From Cycloclasticus sp. symbiont of Bathymodiolus heckerae (GTDB lineage: Bacteria; Pseudomonadota; Gammaproteobacteria; Methylococcales; Cycloclasticaceae): a DNA stretch of 64,000 bases. The stretch's first letter is position 1; each line of letters opens with the position of its first letter. The notes under the pieces were generated by a model, which was not told the origin of the DNA, searched no databases, and saw only the letters and a program-made list of their open reading frames with translations. A program made the translations under genes and the position numbers. The stretch covers positions 1 to 64,000 of the forward strand of contig LWTL01000113.1 of assembly GCA_002101235.1 (NCBI GenBank), written 5' to 3'. Positions 27,514 to 35,586 of the stretch are shown piece after piece.

Positions 27514-28236
27514 ATGTCATGGATTTCAAACAAGCCCATCCCTGTTAACGAGCGCCTCATCGTTGCCTTAGACGTTCCTAATATTGCTAGCGCAAAAGCA
27601 CTAGTTACAACATTAGGAGATAGCGTTGTTTTCTATAAAATTGGTTTAGAACTGTTTATGTCAGGCAATTACTTTGAATTGATTGACTGGCTTAACGAAC
27701 AAAACAAACGCATTTTTATTGACCTTAAATTCTTTGATGTCCCCGCCACCGTTGGCCGCGCTGTAAAGCAGTTAAGCGATAAGAAGGTCGATTTCGTCAC
27801 CATTCATGGTAATAACGCCATTATGCAAGCCGCGGCTCAGCAGAAAGGCAACTTAAAAGTACTTGCTGTAACTGTGTTAACAAGCTTAGACCGTGGCGAT
27901 TTGGATGACCTGGGTTTCCAATGTGACGTTGAAAAGCTCGTCACATCACGCGCAAAACGTGCCATTGAATTAGGCTGCGACGGTGTTATTTCATCTGGCT
28001 TGGAAGCGCCTGGACTTCGTGAATCGTTAGGTACAAACTTTTTAGTCGTTTCGCCAGGCATTCGCCCTGTCGATAATCGCCCAGAAGATGATCAAAAACG
28101 AGTAGTCAGCGTTGAACAAGCGTTCTACAATGGAGCTGACCATATTGTTGTAGGTCGTCCTATTCGTGATGCTAAAGACCCTCGACAAGCGGCCTTGGAT
28201 ATACAACAAAGTATTAAGACAGTATTTAGTAGTTAA
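27514..28236 (+). CDS. pyrF: Orotidine 5'-phosphate decarboxylase
   Basis: Final step of UMP synthesis: OMP to UMP plus CO2. 240 residues, full length. The catalytic D-x-K-x-x-D lies at D70, K72 and D75 in F-I-D-L-K-F-F-D, and the phosphate-binding G-R-P-I end of the barrel is near 212-216. GGAG lies 10 bases before the ATG. The first phasin gene follows after 17 bases, an unusual partner for a pyrimidine gene. Confidence 0.97.
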   Translation: MSWISNKPIPVNERLIVALDVPNIASAKALVTTLGDSVVFYKIGLELFMSGNYFELIDWLNEQNKRIFIDLKFFDVPATVGRAVKQLSDKKVDFVTIHGNNAIMQAAAQQKGNLKVLAVTVLTSLDRGDLDDLGFQCDVEKLVTSRAKRAIELGCDGVISSGLEAPGLRESLGTNFLVVSPGIRPVDNRPEDDQKRVVSVEQAFYNGADHIVVGRPIRDAKDPRQAALDIQQSIKTVFSS

Positions 28237-28253
28237 ACAACAAGGAGATACTC

Positions 28254-28610
28254 ATGGTAAAGAACTTTGATGGATTCACTCAACCAGTTTCAAAACTAGT
28301 AGAGCTTAACACTCAACATTTTGATACGTTGATGGAAGCTCAAAAGAAAGCAGCTGATGATTACCGCGCTCTGGTTCAACAACGTATGCAAACAGCATCA
28401 GAAATTAAAGACCCTGTTGCTCTCGCTAGCTTCGTCACTGATCAAATGGCATTGGCCCAAAGCAGCTATGAAAAAATGGTTACGAATAGCCGTTCAATGT
28501 TTGAAAGCATGACCGGCTATAACGCAGAAGTTATTCAACTATTTCAAGAAAGCACGGTGCAACTTAAAAAAGAGATTGAGAAAGAAGCTTTACCAGAAAA
28601 AGAGAAATAA
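28254..28610 (+). CDS. Phasin family protein (copy 1)
   Basis: 118 residues, almost entirely amphipathic helix: A-x-x-K-A-A-D-D-Y-R-A-L near 32-43, then K-D-P-V-A-L-A-S-F near 55-63, then S-x-x-M-F-E-S-M near 81-88. Phasins coat polyhydroxyalkanoate granules and stabilise them. A clear AGGAG precedes the ATG. The gene follows pyrF by 17 bases and is 97 bases before a paralogue. No PHA synthase is in the window, so the PHA link is from family knowledge. Confidence 0.85.
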   Translation: MVKNFDGFTQPVSKLVELNTQHFDTLMEAQKKAADDYRALVQQRMQTASEIKDPVALASFVTDQMALAQSSYEKMVTNSRSMFESMTGYNAEVIQLFQESTVQLKKEIEKEALPEKEK

Positions 28611-28707
28611 CTCTTTCTCTATACTCTCTCTTTCATCTTATGTTGCGTCGCAATAATTTATTGTGTATACTAACCGTAACTTAAATAAATCCTATTGGAG
28701 ATATCAC

Positions 28708-29031
28708 ATGAATGACTTTAGCGCATTTTCTGCACCGATCACTAAACTTATCGAATTAAACAAAGCTCAGTTTGAAAAAATGGCTGCTGCACAACAAGAA
28801 GCGGCTAAAAATTACGCTCAACTAACTGAAGAACGCATTAAAGCTGTTTCAGGCATTAAAGACCCTGAAGCTCTTAACGCTTTCGCTAAAGAGCAAGTAG
28901 AACTAGCTCAAACTGGTCTAGAAAAAGTTGTTGCTGACAGCAAATCTTTATTTGAAGACGCTAAAGCTTACAACGAACAAGTATTAGAACTTGTTAAAGA
29001 AAGCGCTTCTTCTTTCACACCAAAAAGCTAA
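28708..29031 (+). CDS. Phasin family protein (copy 2)
   Basis: 107 residues from the ATG at 28708, chosen because TTGGAG lies 8 bases upstream and the product then begins M-N-D-F-S-A-F, aligning with copy 1. An earlier in-frame start at 28663 adds 15 residues with no homology. The shared order is P-I-T-K-L-I-E-L-N, A-A-A-Q-Q-E-A-A-K-N-Y-A, I-K-D-P-E-A-L-x-A-F and S-K-S-L-F-E. It is a tandem duplicate of the upstream gene. A strong intrinsic terminator follows 28 bases after the stop. Confidence 0.85.
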   Translation: MNDFSAFSAPITKLIELNKAQFEKMAAAQQEAAKNYAQLTEERIKAVSGIKDPEALNAFAKEQVELAQTGLEKVVADSKSLFEDAKAYNEQVLELVKESASSFTPKS

Positions 29032-29058
29032 GCGACTTTTTAGCTAAGCAGTATTTTA

Positions 29059-29089
29059 AAAGGCCTCTACTTCGGTAGAGGCCTTTTTT
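29059..29089 (+). terminator. Intrinsic terminator after phasin genes
   Basis: A perfect 9-10 bp stem, AGGCCTCTAC and GTAGAGGCCT, around a TTCG tetraloop, followed by six or seven T residues on the plus strand. Confidence 0.93.
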
Positions 29090-29230
29090 ATTACCCATCA
29101 TTTCACTAGCCTAAAAAAATCATTCCATAAGCGAATTACAATAGTAACCTCCCGCCATAAAAGTTAAACTAACTCGATAGCTGACAGTATCTCAGCAACA
29201 ATCAACATACATATTACAAAGGGGTTTCAA

Positions 29231-30295
29231 ATGGCTTTAATTTCTCTACGCCAACTACTCGATCACGCTGCAGAAAATAATTATGGCGTACCTGCTTTTA
29301 ACGCAAACAACATGGAGCAAGTTCATGCTGTTATGCAAGCTGCTGACGTCACCAACAGCCCAGTTATTATTCAAGGTTCAGCAGGCGCAAGAAAATACGC
29401 TGGTTCTTCATTTTTAAGACATTTAATTCTTGCTGCTGTTGAGCAATATCCACATATCCCTGTTGTTTTTCATCAAGATCACGGTACTAGCCCCGCAATT
29501 TGCCAGCGCTCTATTCAGTTAGGCTTTACATCTGTAATGATGGATGGCTCATTAGAAGCGGACGGTAAAACACCTAGCAGCTACGAATACAATGTGGAGG
29601 TAACCCAAAAAACCGTTGAAATGTCCCATGCTTGTGGTGTTTCTGTTGAAGGTGAATTAGGCTGCTTAGGGTCTCTTGAAACAGGTGAGGCAGGCGAAGA
29701 AGATGGCGTAGGCGCCGTTGGCATTCTCACACACGAGCAAATGCTAACAGACCCAGAAGAAGCCGCTGACTTTGTCAAAAAGACTGGCGTTGATGCGCTG
29801 GCCATTGCCATTGGTACAAGCCATGGTGCTTACAAATTCACCAAGCCACCAACAGGTGACACATTAGCCATTCAACGCATCAAGGAAATTCATACGCGAA
29901 TCCCTAATACACACCTCGTTATGCACGGTTCATCATCTGTACCTCAAGATTGGTTAAAAATCATAAATGAACACGGTGGTGATTTAGGAGAAACTTACGG
30001 CGTTCCCGTTGAAGAAATTCAACAAGGTATTAAATACGGTGTTCGTAAAGTCAATATCGATACCGATTTACGTTTAGCCAGCACTGGTTCTATACGTAGA
30101 CACCTCATCGAAAACCCTAAAAATTTCGACCCAAGAAAATTCTTAAAAGTATCCACGGATGCCATGCAAAGCATTTGCGAAGCGCGTATGAATTCATTTG
30201 GAACATCGGGCCAAGCCAGTAAAATTAAAGCTGTAAATTTAGAAGATATGGTTCTTCGCTATGATTCTGGTGAACTTGATCAAGTTATTAACTAA
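29231..30295 (+). CDS. fba: Fructose-bisphosphate aldolase, class II
   Basis: 354 residues. Zinc-dependent aldol cleavage or condensation of fructose 1,6-bisphosphate in glycolysis, gluconeogenesis or the Calvin cycle. It begins [13 protein letters not shown], has the zinc and substrate residues in V-F-H-Q-D-H-G near 78-84, E-L-G-C-L-G near 142-147, and the second zinc histidines in G-T-S-H-G-A-Y and M-H-G-S-S-S. The CbbA/Calvin subtype fits best by length and motif style. Ribosome-binding site AAAGGGG. Confidence 0.95.
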   Translation: MALISLRQLLDHAAENNYGVPAFNANNMEQVHAVMQAADVTNSPVIIQGSAGARKYAGSSFLRHLILAAVEQYPHIPVVFHQDHGTSPAICQRSIQLGFTSVMMDGSLEADGKTPSSYEYNVEVTQKTVEMSHACGVSVEGELGCLGSLETGEAGEEDGVGAVGILTHEQMLTDPEEAADFVKKTGVDALAIAIGTSHGAYKFTKPPTGDTLAIQRIKEIHTRIPNTHLVMHGSSSVPQDWLKIINEHGGDLGETYGVPVEEIQQGIKYGVRKVNIDTDLRLASTGSIRRHLIENPKNFDPRKFLKVSTDAMQSICEARMNSFGTSGQASKIKAVNLEDMVLRYDSGELDQVIN

Positions 30296-30372
30296 AACTA
30301 AATAAAGCCAAAACTAGCGTGCAACTTTTTAAGTTGTTTGCACTCCAATGTAAGTATTTAAAAGGAGGCTCA

Positions 30373-31194
30373 ATGCGTTCACTTATAACGTTCACGTTAG
30401 TTGTTTTTTTATCGGCATGCTCACAGCCTGTTGATAAAAGTCTATTACAAGCAAGTAGCTTTAATTACCCAAAAGCAACTAAAACTACTTGCCCATCTGA
30501 TAAAACAGGAATATCAGGCAACTCTGAGGATAACAAAACAAGCGCTGGCGCCACATATAATTTACGCACACCGTCTAACTATGACCCTTCCGTTGCTCAC
30601 CCTTTAATAGTTGTTTTCGCTCCTGCTGGAACTAGCGCACGAAAATCAGAACGTCATGTCCACCTCACTAAAGAGGCGACGGAAGCCGGTTTCATAATCG
30701 CCTTTGCAAAAAACAAACGCTTATCCTTAAGAGCGCTTAAACAACTATCATCCATACCAAACGATATTAAAAACAAGTGGTGTATAAACCCCGAACGCAT
30801 TTATTACACAGGCCATTCTGATGGTGGAACCATCACCAATGCACTCACCTTCTTACCTTCTTCAGAAGCAAAGCCAACGGCCATTGCTCCAAGTGCAGCA
30901 GGTATGGACAGTAACAGCCTAAAGCAATACAGTTGTCCAAAGCCCCTACCTGTTATGGTGTTTCATAATAAAGATGACTCTCATTTCGAGGGTTTTGGAA
31001 AACAGGCCGCCGATTGGTGGGCGCAATGTAACCAATGCAGTGATGAGTTAAGCCCCCCTGATAGTAACGGCTGCCGCTCTTACAATAACTGTTCGGCTAA
31101 TGCACAAACTTATTATTGCGAGTCACCCGGATCCCATTCTGATTGGCCAAACAAAAATAATCGGCTCATCACGTTTTTTAATGCCACTCTCTAA
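30373..31194 (+). CDS. Esterase/PHB-depolymerase-like lipoprotein
   Basis: The ATG at 30373 is preceded by AAAGGAGG, so it is preferred over an upstream frame extension from 30319. 273 residues. A lipoprotein signal ends L-S-A-C with the modified C16. The alpha/beta-hydrolase (LpqC/PHB depolymerase-like) nucleophile motif G-H-S-D-G-G has S149. A late H-S-D-W near 258 could supply the catalytic histidine. Many cysteines (about 10) suggest disulfides in the periplasm. Together with phasins nearby it could degrade a polyester or an acyl ester; the substrate is unknown. Confidence 0.78.
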   Translation: MRSLITFTLVVFLSACSQPVDKSLLQASSFNYPKATKTTCPSDKTGISGNSEDNKTSAGATYNLRTPSNYDPSVAHPLIVVFAPAGTSARKSERHVHLTKEATEAGFIIAFAKNKRLSLRALKQLSSIPNDIKNKWCINPERIYYTGHSDGGTITNALTFLPSSEAKPTAIAPSAAGMDSNSLKQYSCPKPLPVMVFHNKDDSHFEGFGKQAADWWAQCNQCSDELSPPDSNGCRSYNNCSANAQTYYCESPGSHSDWPNKNNRLITFFNATL

Positions 31195-31203
31195 TTCTTC
31201 CTC

Positions 31204-32364
31204 ATGAAGGCACATCTTAAAAGTATTTTGTATATGGCCATTTCCGGCGCACTTATTTGGTTATTCCTACCCGAGAAGTACGCCGTTAATATGCCAATTA
31301 CGTTGGCCCATTCATTAAGTGAGCAAGAGACTATAGATCGTTTACAAGTACCCGACGGGTTCTCAATAACGTTGTATTCCGATAATCTATCAGATGCTAG
31401 AGCGTTAGCAATAACAGAAACTGGCGACATTATTGTCTCTAGGCCGAACATCGGTCAGTTAACACTCATTTATAAAGATAATGATAATGACGGAAAGTCC
31501 GACGGTGAAAAACTGTTAGTAGGTAATCTCAACAAACCCCACGGTATCACCCTGCATAACGGTTGGCTTTATATTGCAGAAACAAATGCTGTTTTACGCA
31601 TTAAGTACAACGCTGCTGAACGTAAGTTTATAGGCATACCGCATTACATAATCAGAAACAGCTTCCCTGGCGGTGGCAATCATTGGGTTAGAGGCTTAAA
31701 AATAGGGCCTGATGAAAAACTTTATGTCAGCGTAGGGTCCAGTTGCAATGCATGTATCGAAGATACACAAAAAAGAGGCAGTATTTTACGATACGACCTC
31801 GACGGTAAAAATGAAGTTTTATTTGCTCGCGGGTTAAGAAACACAACAGGGTTCGATTGGCAAAAAACAACTCAACTTATGTTCGGTGTTGATAATGGAC
31901 GCGATTTTTTAGGCGACAACCAACCACCTGAAGAACTTAATCAAATAAACCTCGGCCATCACTACGGCTGGCCTTATAAGTACGGCAACAATATCAACGA
32001 TTCAGAGTTTTCTAAGGTATCCCCTAGCGGTTTAACCATGACAAAACCTCACCACCAAATAACAGCCCATAGCGCCCCGCTAAGCATCTTGTTTACACAA
32101 TATAATATAAACCTCCGTAATTCCGCCTTAGTCAGCTTGCACGGTTCATGGAATAGGTCAGAAAAATCAGGGTATAAAGTCATCAAACTTAATTTTTCAG
32201 CAGACAATAATATTAGTCAACAGGATTTCTTAACTGGTTTTGAACACAATGGAGTCGTCATCGGCCGCCCAGTTGATCTGGCTGAAGATAAGCACGGAAA
32301 TATCTATCTAAGCGATGACTATATCGGTAGAATTTACAAGATTAGCCCAATAAAAAAACACTAA
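31204..32364 (+). CDS. Sorbosone dehydrogenase-like beta-propeller (PQQ type)
   Basis: 386 residues. An N-terminal hydrophobic segment (about 6-24) anchors or exports it. The rest is a glucose/sorbosone dehydrogenase beta-propeller: P-D-G-F-x-I-x-L-Y near 55-65, A-L-A-I-T-E-T-G-D near 71-80, L-N-K-P-H-G-I-T-L-H near 110-120, G-N-H-W-V-R-G-L near 160-168, D-N-G-R-D near 230 and G-R-P-V-D-L-A-E-D near 355. Family members oxidise sugars or aldehydes with PQQ in the periplasm. It starts 9 bases after the esterase stop. A role in oxidising alcohol or aldehyde products of the nearby monooxygenase is speculative. Confidence 0.82.
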   Translation: MKAHLKSILYMAISGALIWLFLPEKYAVNMPITLAHSLSEQETIDRLQVPDGFSITLYSDNLSDARALAITETGDIIVSRPNIGQLTLIYKDNDNDGKSDGEKLLVGNLNKPHGITLHNGWLYIAETNAVLRIKYNAAERKFIGIPHYIIRNSFPGGGNHWVRGLKIGPDEKLYVSVGSSCNACIEDTQKRGSILRYDLDGKNEVLFARGLRNTTGFDWQKTTQLMFGVDNGRDFLGDNQPPEELNQINLGHHYGWPYKYGNNINDSEFSKVSPSGLTMTKPHHQITAHSAPLSILFTQYNINLRNSALVSLHGSWNRSEKSGYKVIKLNFSADNNISQQDFLTGFEHNGVVIGRPVDLAEDKHGNIYLSDDYIGRIYKISPIKKH

Positions 32365-32379
32365 CCAGAGTCCTCAACT

Positions 32380-32937
32380 ATGAATCTTTTTAAAAGCTTA
32401 TTACTCACTGCATTTTTAATCCTAGCCTTATCTGGTTGTTCCGATGAATCATCCACATCAAACCCTAATAAAGTGTACAAAATAAGCAGTATTTTTGGTT
32501 TGAAAATAGGTGACAAGGGGCCAGGCTTACCCACTGGCTACCTCGAAGACAACAAAGCATTCGACTTCACACCCGACTCAATTCACAAATACTTCGTGTC
32601 ATATACCTTTTCCGTAACGCCTAATACGCAGCGTATTTACGGCATTAAAATGAAAAGCGATAAAGAGCTCCTAACAGCCAGCTGTAAAGAGCAACGTATT
32701 GAAGTAATTAATGAAACCTTAGCAGCTCTTGGTGACACTTCAATGCTTAAGATTAATGAGGAAGGCAACCAATGGAAAATTCGTGAAGACAACCAACGCT
32801 CTATTACCATAAATTGCGAACAAACATTAAAGGCTACGACTCGCCAACTCGTCATGACATACACTGACACTCCTTTAAGCAAAGTAAGCTACGTTGAATG
32901 GTCTAAGCATCAAGATGATATTACTAAGCCCCAATAA
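32380..32937 (+). CDS. Lipoprotein of unknown function (tandem copy 1)
   Basis: 185 residues with a lipoprotein signal ending L-S-G-C (C20). The mature part is related along its whole length to the next gene: I-F-G-L-K-I-G near 39-45, F-D-F-T-P-D-S near 61-67, I-Y-G-I-K-M-K-S near 85-92, A-L-G-D-T near 115-119, W-K-I-R-E near 130 and a conserved cysteine pair (about C102 and C145). No family is recognised. It lies 15 bases after the sorbosone dehydrogenase-like gene, in one apparent operon. Confidence 0.75.
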   Translation: MNLFKSLLLTAFLILALSGCSDESSTSNPNKVYKISSIFGLKIGDKGPGLPTGYLEDNKAFDFTPDSIHKYFVSYTFSVTPNTQRIYGIKMKSDKELLTASCKEQRIEVINETLAALGDTSMLKINEEGNQWKIREDNQRSITINCEQTLKATTRQLVMTYTDTPLSKVSYVEWSKHQDDITKPQ

Positions 32938-32976
32938 AGGCTTAGACATACTTAACCTTAAAATAAATAACGCCTT

Positions 32977-33537
32977 ATGAATATTCTCCGAATTCTACTC
33001 GTTACCTCCATATTCACGCTTCTACTAGGTTGCGCGGGAGATGAAGACGCACTAAGCAAGATCAAAAAAGACTTTACCATTAACGGTATTTTTGGCATAA
33101 AGCTCGGTGTTATTAATAAAGAGTTACCTGAAGGCTATATCATTGAAAACAAAGAAATTTCCTTCACTCCTGATAAAGCAGATGATCGTTTTGTTCAATA
33201 CCAATATTCTACAACCCCTAAGTCTCACGTTATTTATGGTATTAAGGTTAAAAGCCACAGAGAACTCTCTAAGGAGAACTGTTTGTCTCAACGTGATGCC
33301 TTAATAAAATCAACACTTGAGACCTTAGGTGACACACCTTCAATCAGAATATTCGAAGAAAAGAACAAGTGGAAAATTCGTGAAGGTAACCAACGAGAAA
33401 TAACCATTGATTGTGAGCCCGCCGTTTCATCTAACACTTTACAACTTGTAATGATTTGTCAGGATACCGCGTTAAGCTTATTGGCTTTTAAAGAGTGGAA
33501 AAAGCGTCAAACAGAAATAACCTTAATCCGCTTCTAG
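32977..33537 (+). CDS. Lipoprotein of unknown function (tandem copy 2)
   Basis: 186 residues, lipobox L-L-G-C (C19). It shares with copy 1 the blocks I-F-G-I-K-L-G, F-T-P-D-K, V-I-Y-G-I-K-V-K-S, L-E-T-L-G-D-T-P, W-K-I-R-E-G-N-Q-R and both conserved cysteines, so the pair arose by tandem duplication and has since diverged widely. Last gene of the plus-strand run that converges on the copper monooxygenase region. Confidence 0.75.
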   Translation: MNILRILLVTSIFTLLLGCAGDEDALSKIKKDFTINGIFGIKLGVINKELPEGYIIENKEISFTPDKADDRFVQYQYSTTPKSHVIYGIKVKSHRELSKENCLSQRDALIKSTLETLGDTPSIRIFEEKNKWKIREGNQREITIDCEPAVSSNTLQLVMICQDTALSLLAFKEWKKRQTEITLIRF

Positions 33538-33554
33538 AGCATAAAAAAACCTAT

Positions 33555-33598
33555 AAAAATAAGCCTGTCTATAGCTTATATAGGTAAGCTTATTTTTT
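33555..33598. terminator. Bidirectional terminator between convergent runs
   Basis: Arms AAAAATAAGC (33555-33564) and GCTTATTTTT (33588-33597), with a smaller CCT..TATA/TATAGG dyad inside. A-rich on the left and T-rich on the right, so it can act for both strands. It overlaps the stop codon of the minus-strand methyltransferase gene. Confidence 0.6.
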
Positions 33599-34501
33599 CC
33601 TAGCAGAAAATAAGCCATAGCAACCAATACCATCGTGCAACACATGGTATTGCCCAAAGCAAGCATCAAAGTTCCCGCTTTGAACAGAGCTTCTTAACCG
33701 CACAAAGCTCATTATTTTTTCCATTGGATACGTTAGCAAAGCTGTATAATAAAGGCGCTTTGAAGACGGCAATGTGTTTTTAGTAATGTCTCTATAGCTA
33801 ACCTCAGTAAACCCAACATCGTTCATAAAACCTTCAAACTCGGCTGGCATAGCCATGTTTGGCATAGCCCAACCATTGAGTACTTTCATTACGTACCCCC
33901 ACTCTTTTTCGGTCAAGTCACGCTTACTCGCAAAGCCATCTGCAACGGCAAAGCAGCCGCCATTCTTTAAGACTCGATAAGCTTCTTTTACAAAGTCTGA
34001 TTTTTTAAGCGCATAGCAAACACTTTCTAGCCCCCAGATATGGTCAAACGATTCATCTTCAAAAGATGTCTCTGTATAGTCTTCTAGCTGAAAATTAACT
34101 AAATGGTCTACACCACGTTTCTTTGCGTTTTTATTAGCTTGCTCAATCTGCGTTGGAGATATGGTAATCCCCGTGACTTTAACGCCAAATTTTTCAGCTA
34201 ACCAAATAGAACTACCCCCAATACCACAACCTGCATCCAATACATGGTCACCAGGTTTTAAATCTAACTGACTGGCTAGAACCTCGTTCATCTCCAATAA
34301 CGAGTCACTGTGCGACTGTGTATCTTTAGTCCAATAACCGTAATGAATCGCGAGATTTTCACTGTTTAACCAAGACGTTCTATAGTCCCAATAACTTTGA
34401 TCGTAATAATCCGCTATATCACTGCGTAAATCGTCGCGAGTTTTTGTTCTATGGTCGATATCTGGTTCAATAAATAACAAATTTTCAGCGCTTTTAGACA
34501 T
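33590..34501 (-). CDS. SAM-dependent methyltransferase of the copper monooxygenase region
   Basis: 303 residues. The core is of the sterol/tocopherol/cyclopropane-type C-methyltransferase group. A Y-Y-D-Q-S-Y-W-D-Y start near 32-40, H-Y-G-Y-W near 52-56, SAM loop V-L-D-A-G-C-G-I-G-G-S-S near 88-99, G-I-T-I-S-P-T-Q near 110-117 and a G-L-E-S-V-C-Y-A block near 158-165. Soluble. The substrate is unknown; a quinone, lipid or peptide copper ligand would be possible. It lies 6 bases downstream of the VTT-like membrane gene and appears to be the last gene of the accessory operon. Confidence 0.85.
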   Translation of the reverse strand: MSKSAENLLFIEPDIDHRTKTRDDLRSDIADYYDQSYWDYRTSWLNSENLAIHYGYWTKDTQSHSDSLLEMNEVLASQLDLKPGDHVLDAGCGIGGSSIWLAEKFGVKVTGITISPTQIEQANKNAKKRGVDHLVNFQLEDYTETSFEDESFDHIWGLESVCYALKKSDFVKEAYRVLKNGGCFAVADGFASKRDLTEKEWGYVMKVLNGWAMPNMAMPAEFEGFMNDVGFTEVSYRDITKNTLPSSKRLYYTALLTYPMEKIMSFVRLRSSVQSGNFDACFGQYHVLHDGIGCYGLFSARKK

Positions 34502-34507
34502 AGTAAA

Positions 34508-34942
34508 CTAACTTAACATAAGTGAAATTAAGGAATAACGGGCAAGCTTTCCTAACGAAATAAAACACATGGATTTTATAACATTCAACCTCACCCAACC
34601 AGCAGCTAAACACAATACATCACCTATAACGGGTAACCAGCTGAATAAAAGTGCGACACTACCAAAACGTTGAATATAAATATTCGCTTTGGCAAAGTAC
34701 TTTTTATTTATTCCATCAGGCGGGTATTTGGATGATGCAATATAACCTAGGTAATAGGTTGTTAATGCACCGAGTGAATTGCCAGCTGTAGCAACTAAAA
34801 CAAGGTATAGCGGCGTATCATCGCCATTCAAGAGCAAATAAGCTAAAATCGCCTCTGAGCCACCAGGAGCCAGCGTTGACGATATGAAAGCACTAACAAA
34901 CAACCCTAGCGCGCCATATGCCTCAACTAGGCTATCAATCAT
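34508..34942 (-). CDS. VTT/DedA-like (YqaA family) small membrane protein
   Basis: 144 residues with about four hydrophobic segments. The first part A-L-G-L-F-V-S-A-F-I-S-S-T-L-A-P-G-G-S-E, followed by A-x-x-G-N-S-L-G-A-x-T-T-Y-Y-L-G, is the pattern of the YqaA subgroup of the DedA/SNARE-associated family, shorter than full DedA (about 200 residues). Members are thought to move lipids or support membrane homeostasis. It lies 14 bases after the cupredoxin gene and 6 before the methyltransferase, so it is in the accessory operon. Confidence 0.82.
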   Translation of the reverse strand: MIDSLVEAYGALGLFVSAFISSTLAPGGSEAILAYLLLNGDDTPLYLVLVATAGNSLGALTTYYLGYIASSKYPPDGINKKYFAKANIYIQRFGSVALLFSWLPVIGDVLCLAAGWVRLNVIKSMCFISLGKLARYSLISLMLS

Positions 34943-34956
34943 CTATATGGTACAAA

Positions 34957-35586
34957 CTACTTCTTTCGTTGAATAACCAAAAATATAGAAATTACAAAGC
35001 CCAATAAAAATAACACTGCAATAATTGCTAAATTCGATATGCTTGTATCTAAGTCATACCTGTCTTTATTTAATTGCCCAGTAATTCCTGGAATTGACGG
35101 CAAGTTTCCACTGCCTCCACCAACAAGCACTTGAGCTTTCATCCCTTTTTCCATATGTTGCGCAATATCGCAATGAGCAAGATATGTTTCTTCGGTTTTA
35201 GGCGTAATAAACGAACCCTTAGTTTCTCCACGCCCGTATAGCTCCATATGGAACATTCCTTCTGAATGAAGGTACGTTGGTAAACCATGGATCATAAATT
35301 GATGGCGAATATCATCTTCATTGATAAAGGTAACATTAACTTTTGTACATTTTGGAAACTTAAACTCATGTTGACTATACCCAAAGATCGTACCCGGAAA
35401 TTCTTTAGCGTACTCACGACCCGCCTTAATAGTAATATTTTCTTCTCCAGCAATTTCAGCACAGCCTTGTGGTAATTTGTCATGGTTTTCATTCATCACC
35501 ATGCCCCATTCCCCCATACGCATACCGGCTTGGCTCGTTGTTGTAAGAAAGAGCAAAAACAATAGCAACAGAAACTTATTCATCAT
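34957..35586 (-). CDS. Membrane-anchored cupredoxin (type 1 copper protein)
   Basis: 209 residues. Signal peptide 1-20 (ends S-Q-A). The cupredoxin domain is about 50-157 with type 1 copper ligands readable as H95 (or H100), C139, H144 and M149 in the pattern C-x4-H-x4-M. A glycine-rich linker and one transmembrane helix at about 184-205 with an R-K-K end follow, so the copper domain faces the periplasm. The start overlaps the multicopper oxidase gene by 11 bases. Two ATGs are adjacent, and the second has better spacing from AGGAG. Probable one-electron carrier to or from the multicopper oxidase or the monooxygenase (inference). Confidence 0.85.
   Translation of the reverse strand: MMNKFLLLLFLLFLTTTSQAGMRMGEWGMVMNENHDKLPQGCAEIAGEENITIKAGREYAKEFPGTIFGYSQHEFKFPKCTKVNVTFINEDDIRHQFMIHGLPTYLHSEGMFHMELYGRGETKGSFITPKTEETYLAHCDIAQHMEKGMKAQVLVGGGSGNLPSIPGITGQLNKDRYDLDTSISNLAIIAVLFLLGFVISIFLVIQRKK

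Noticed and set aside
30301-30345. Small CAACTT-TTT-AAGTTG hairpin after fba
   Set aside because: The stem is only six A/T-rich pairs with no proper U-tract, so a terminator call is not supported.
35287-35475. Plus-strand open frame opposite the cupredoxin gene
   Set aside because: Antisense to a gene with intact copper ligands and signal peptide.
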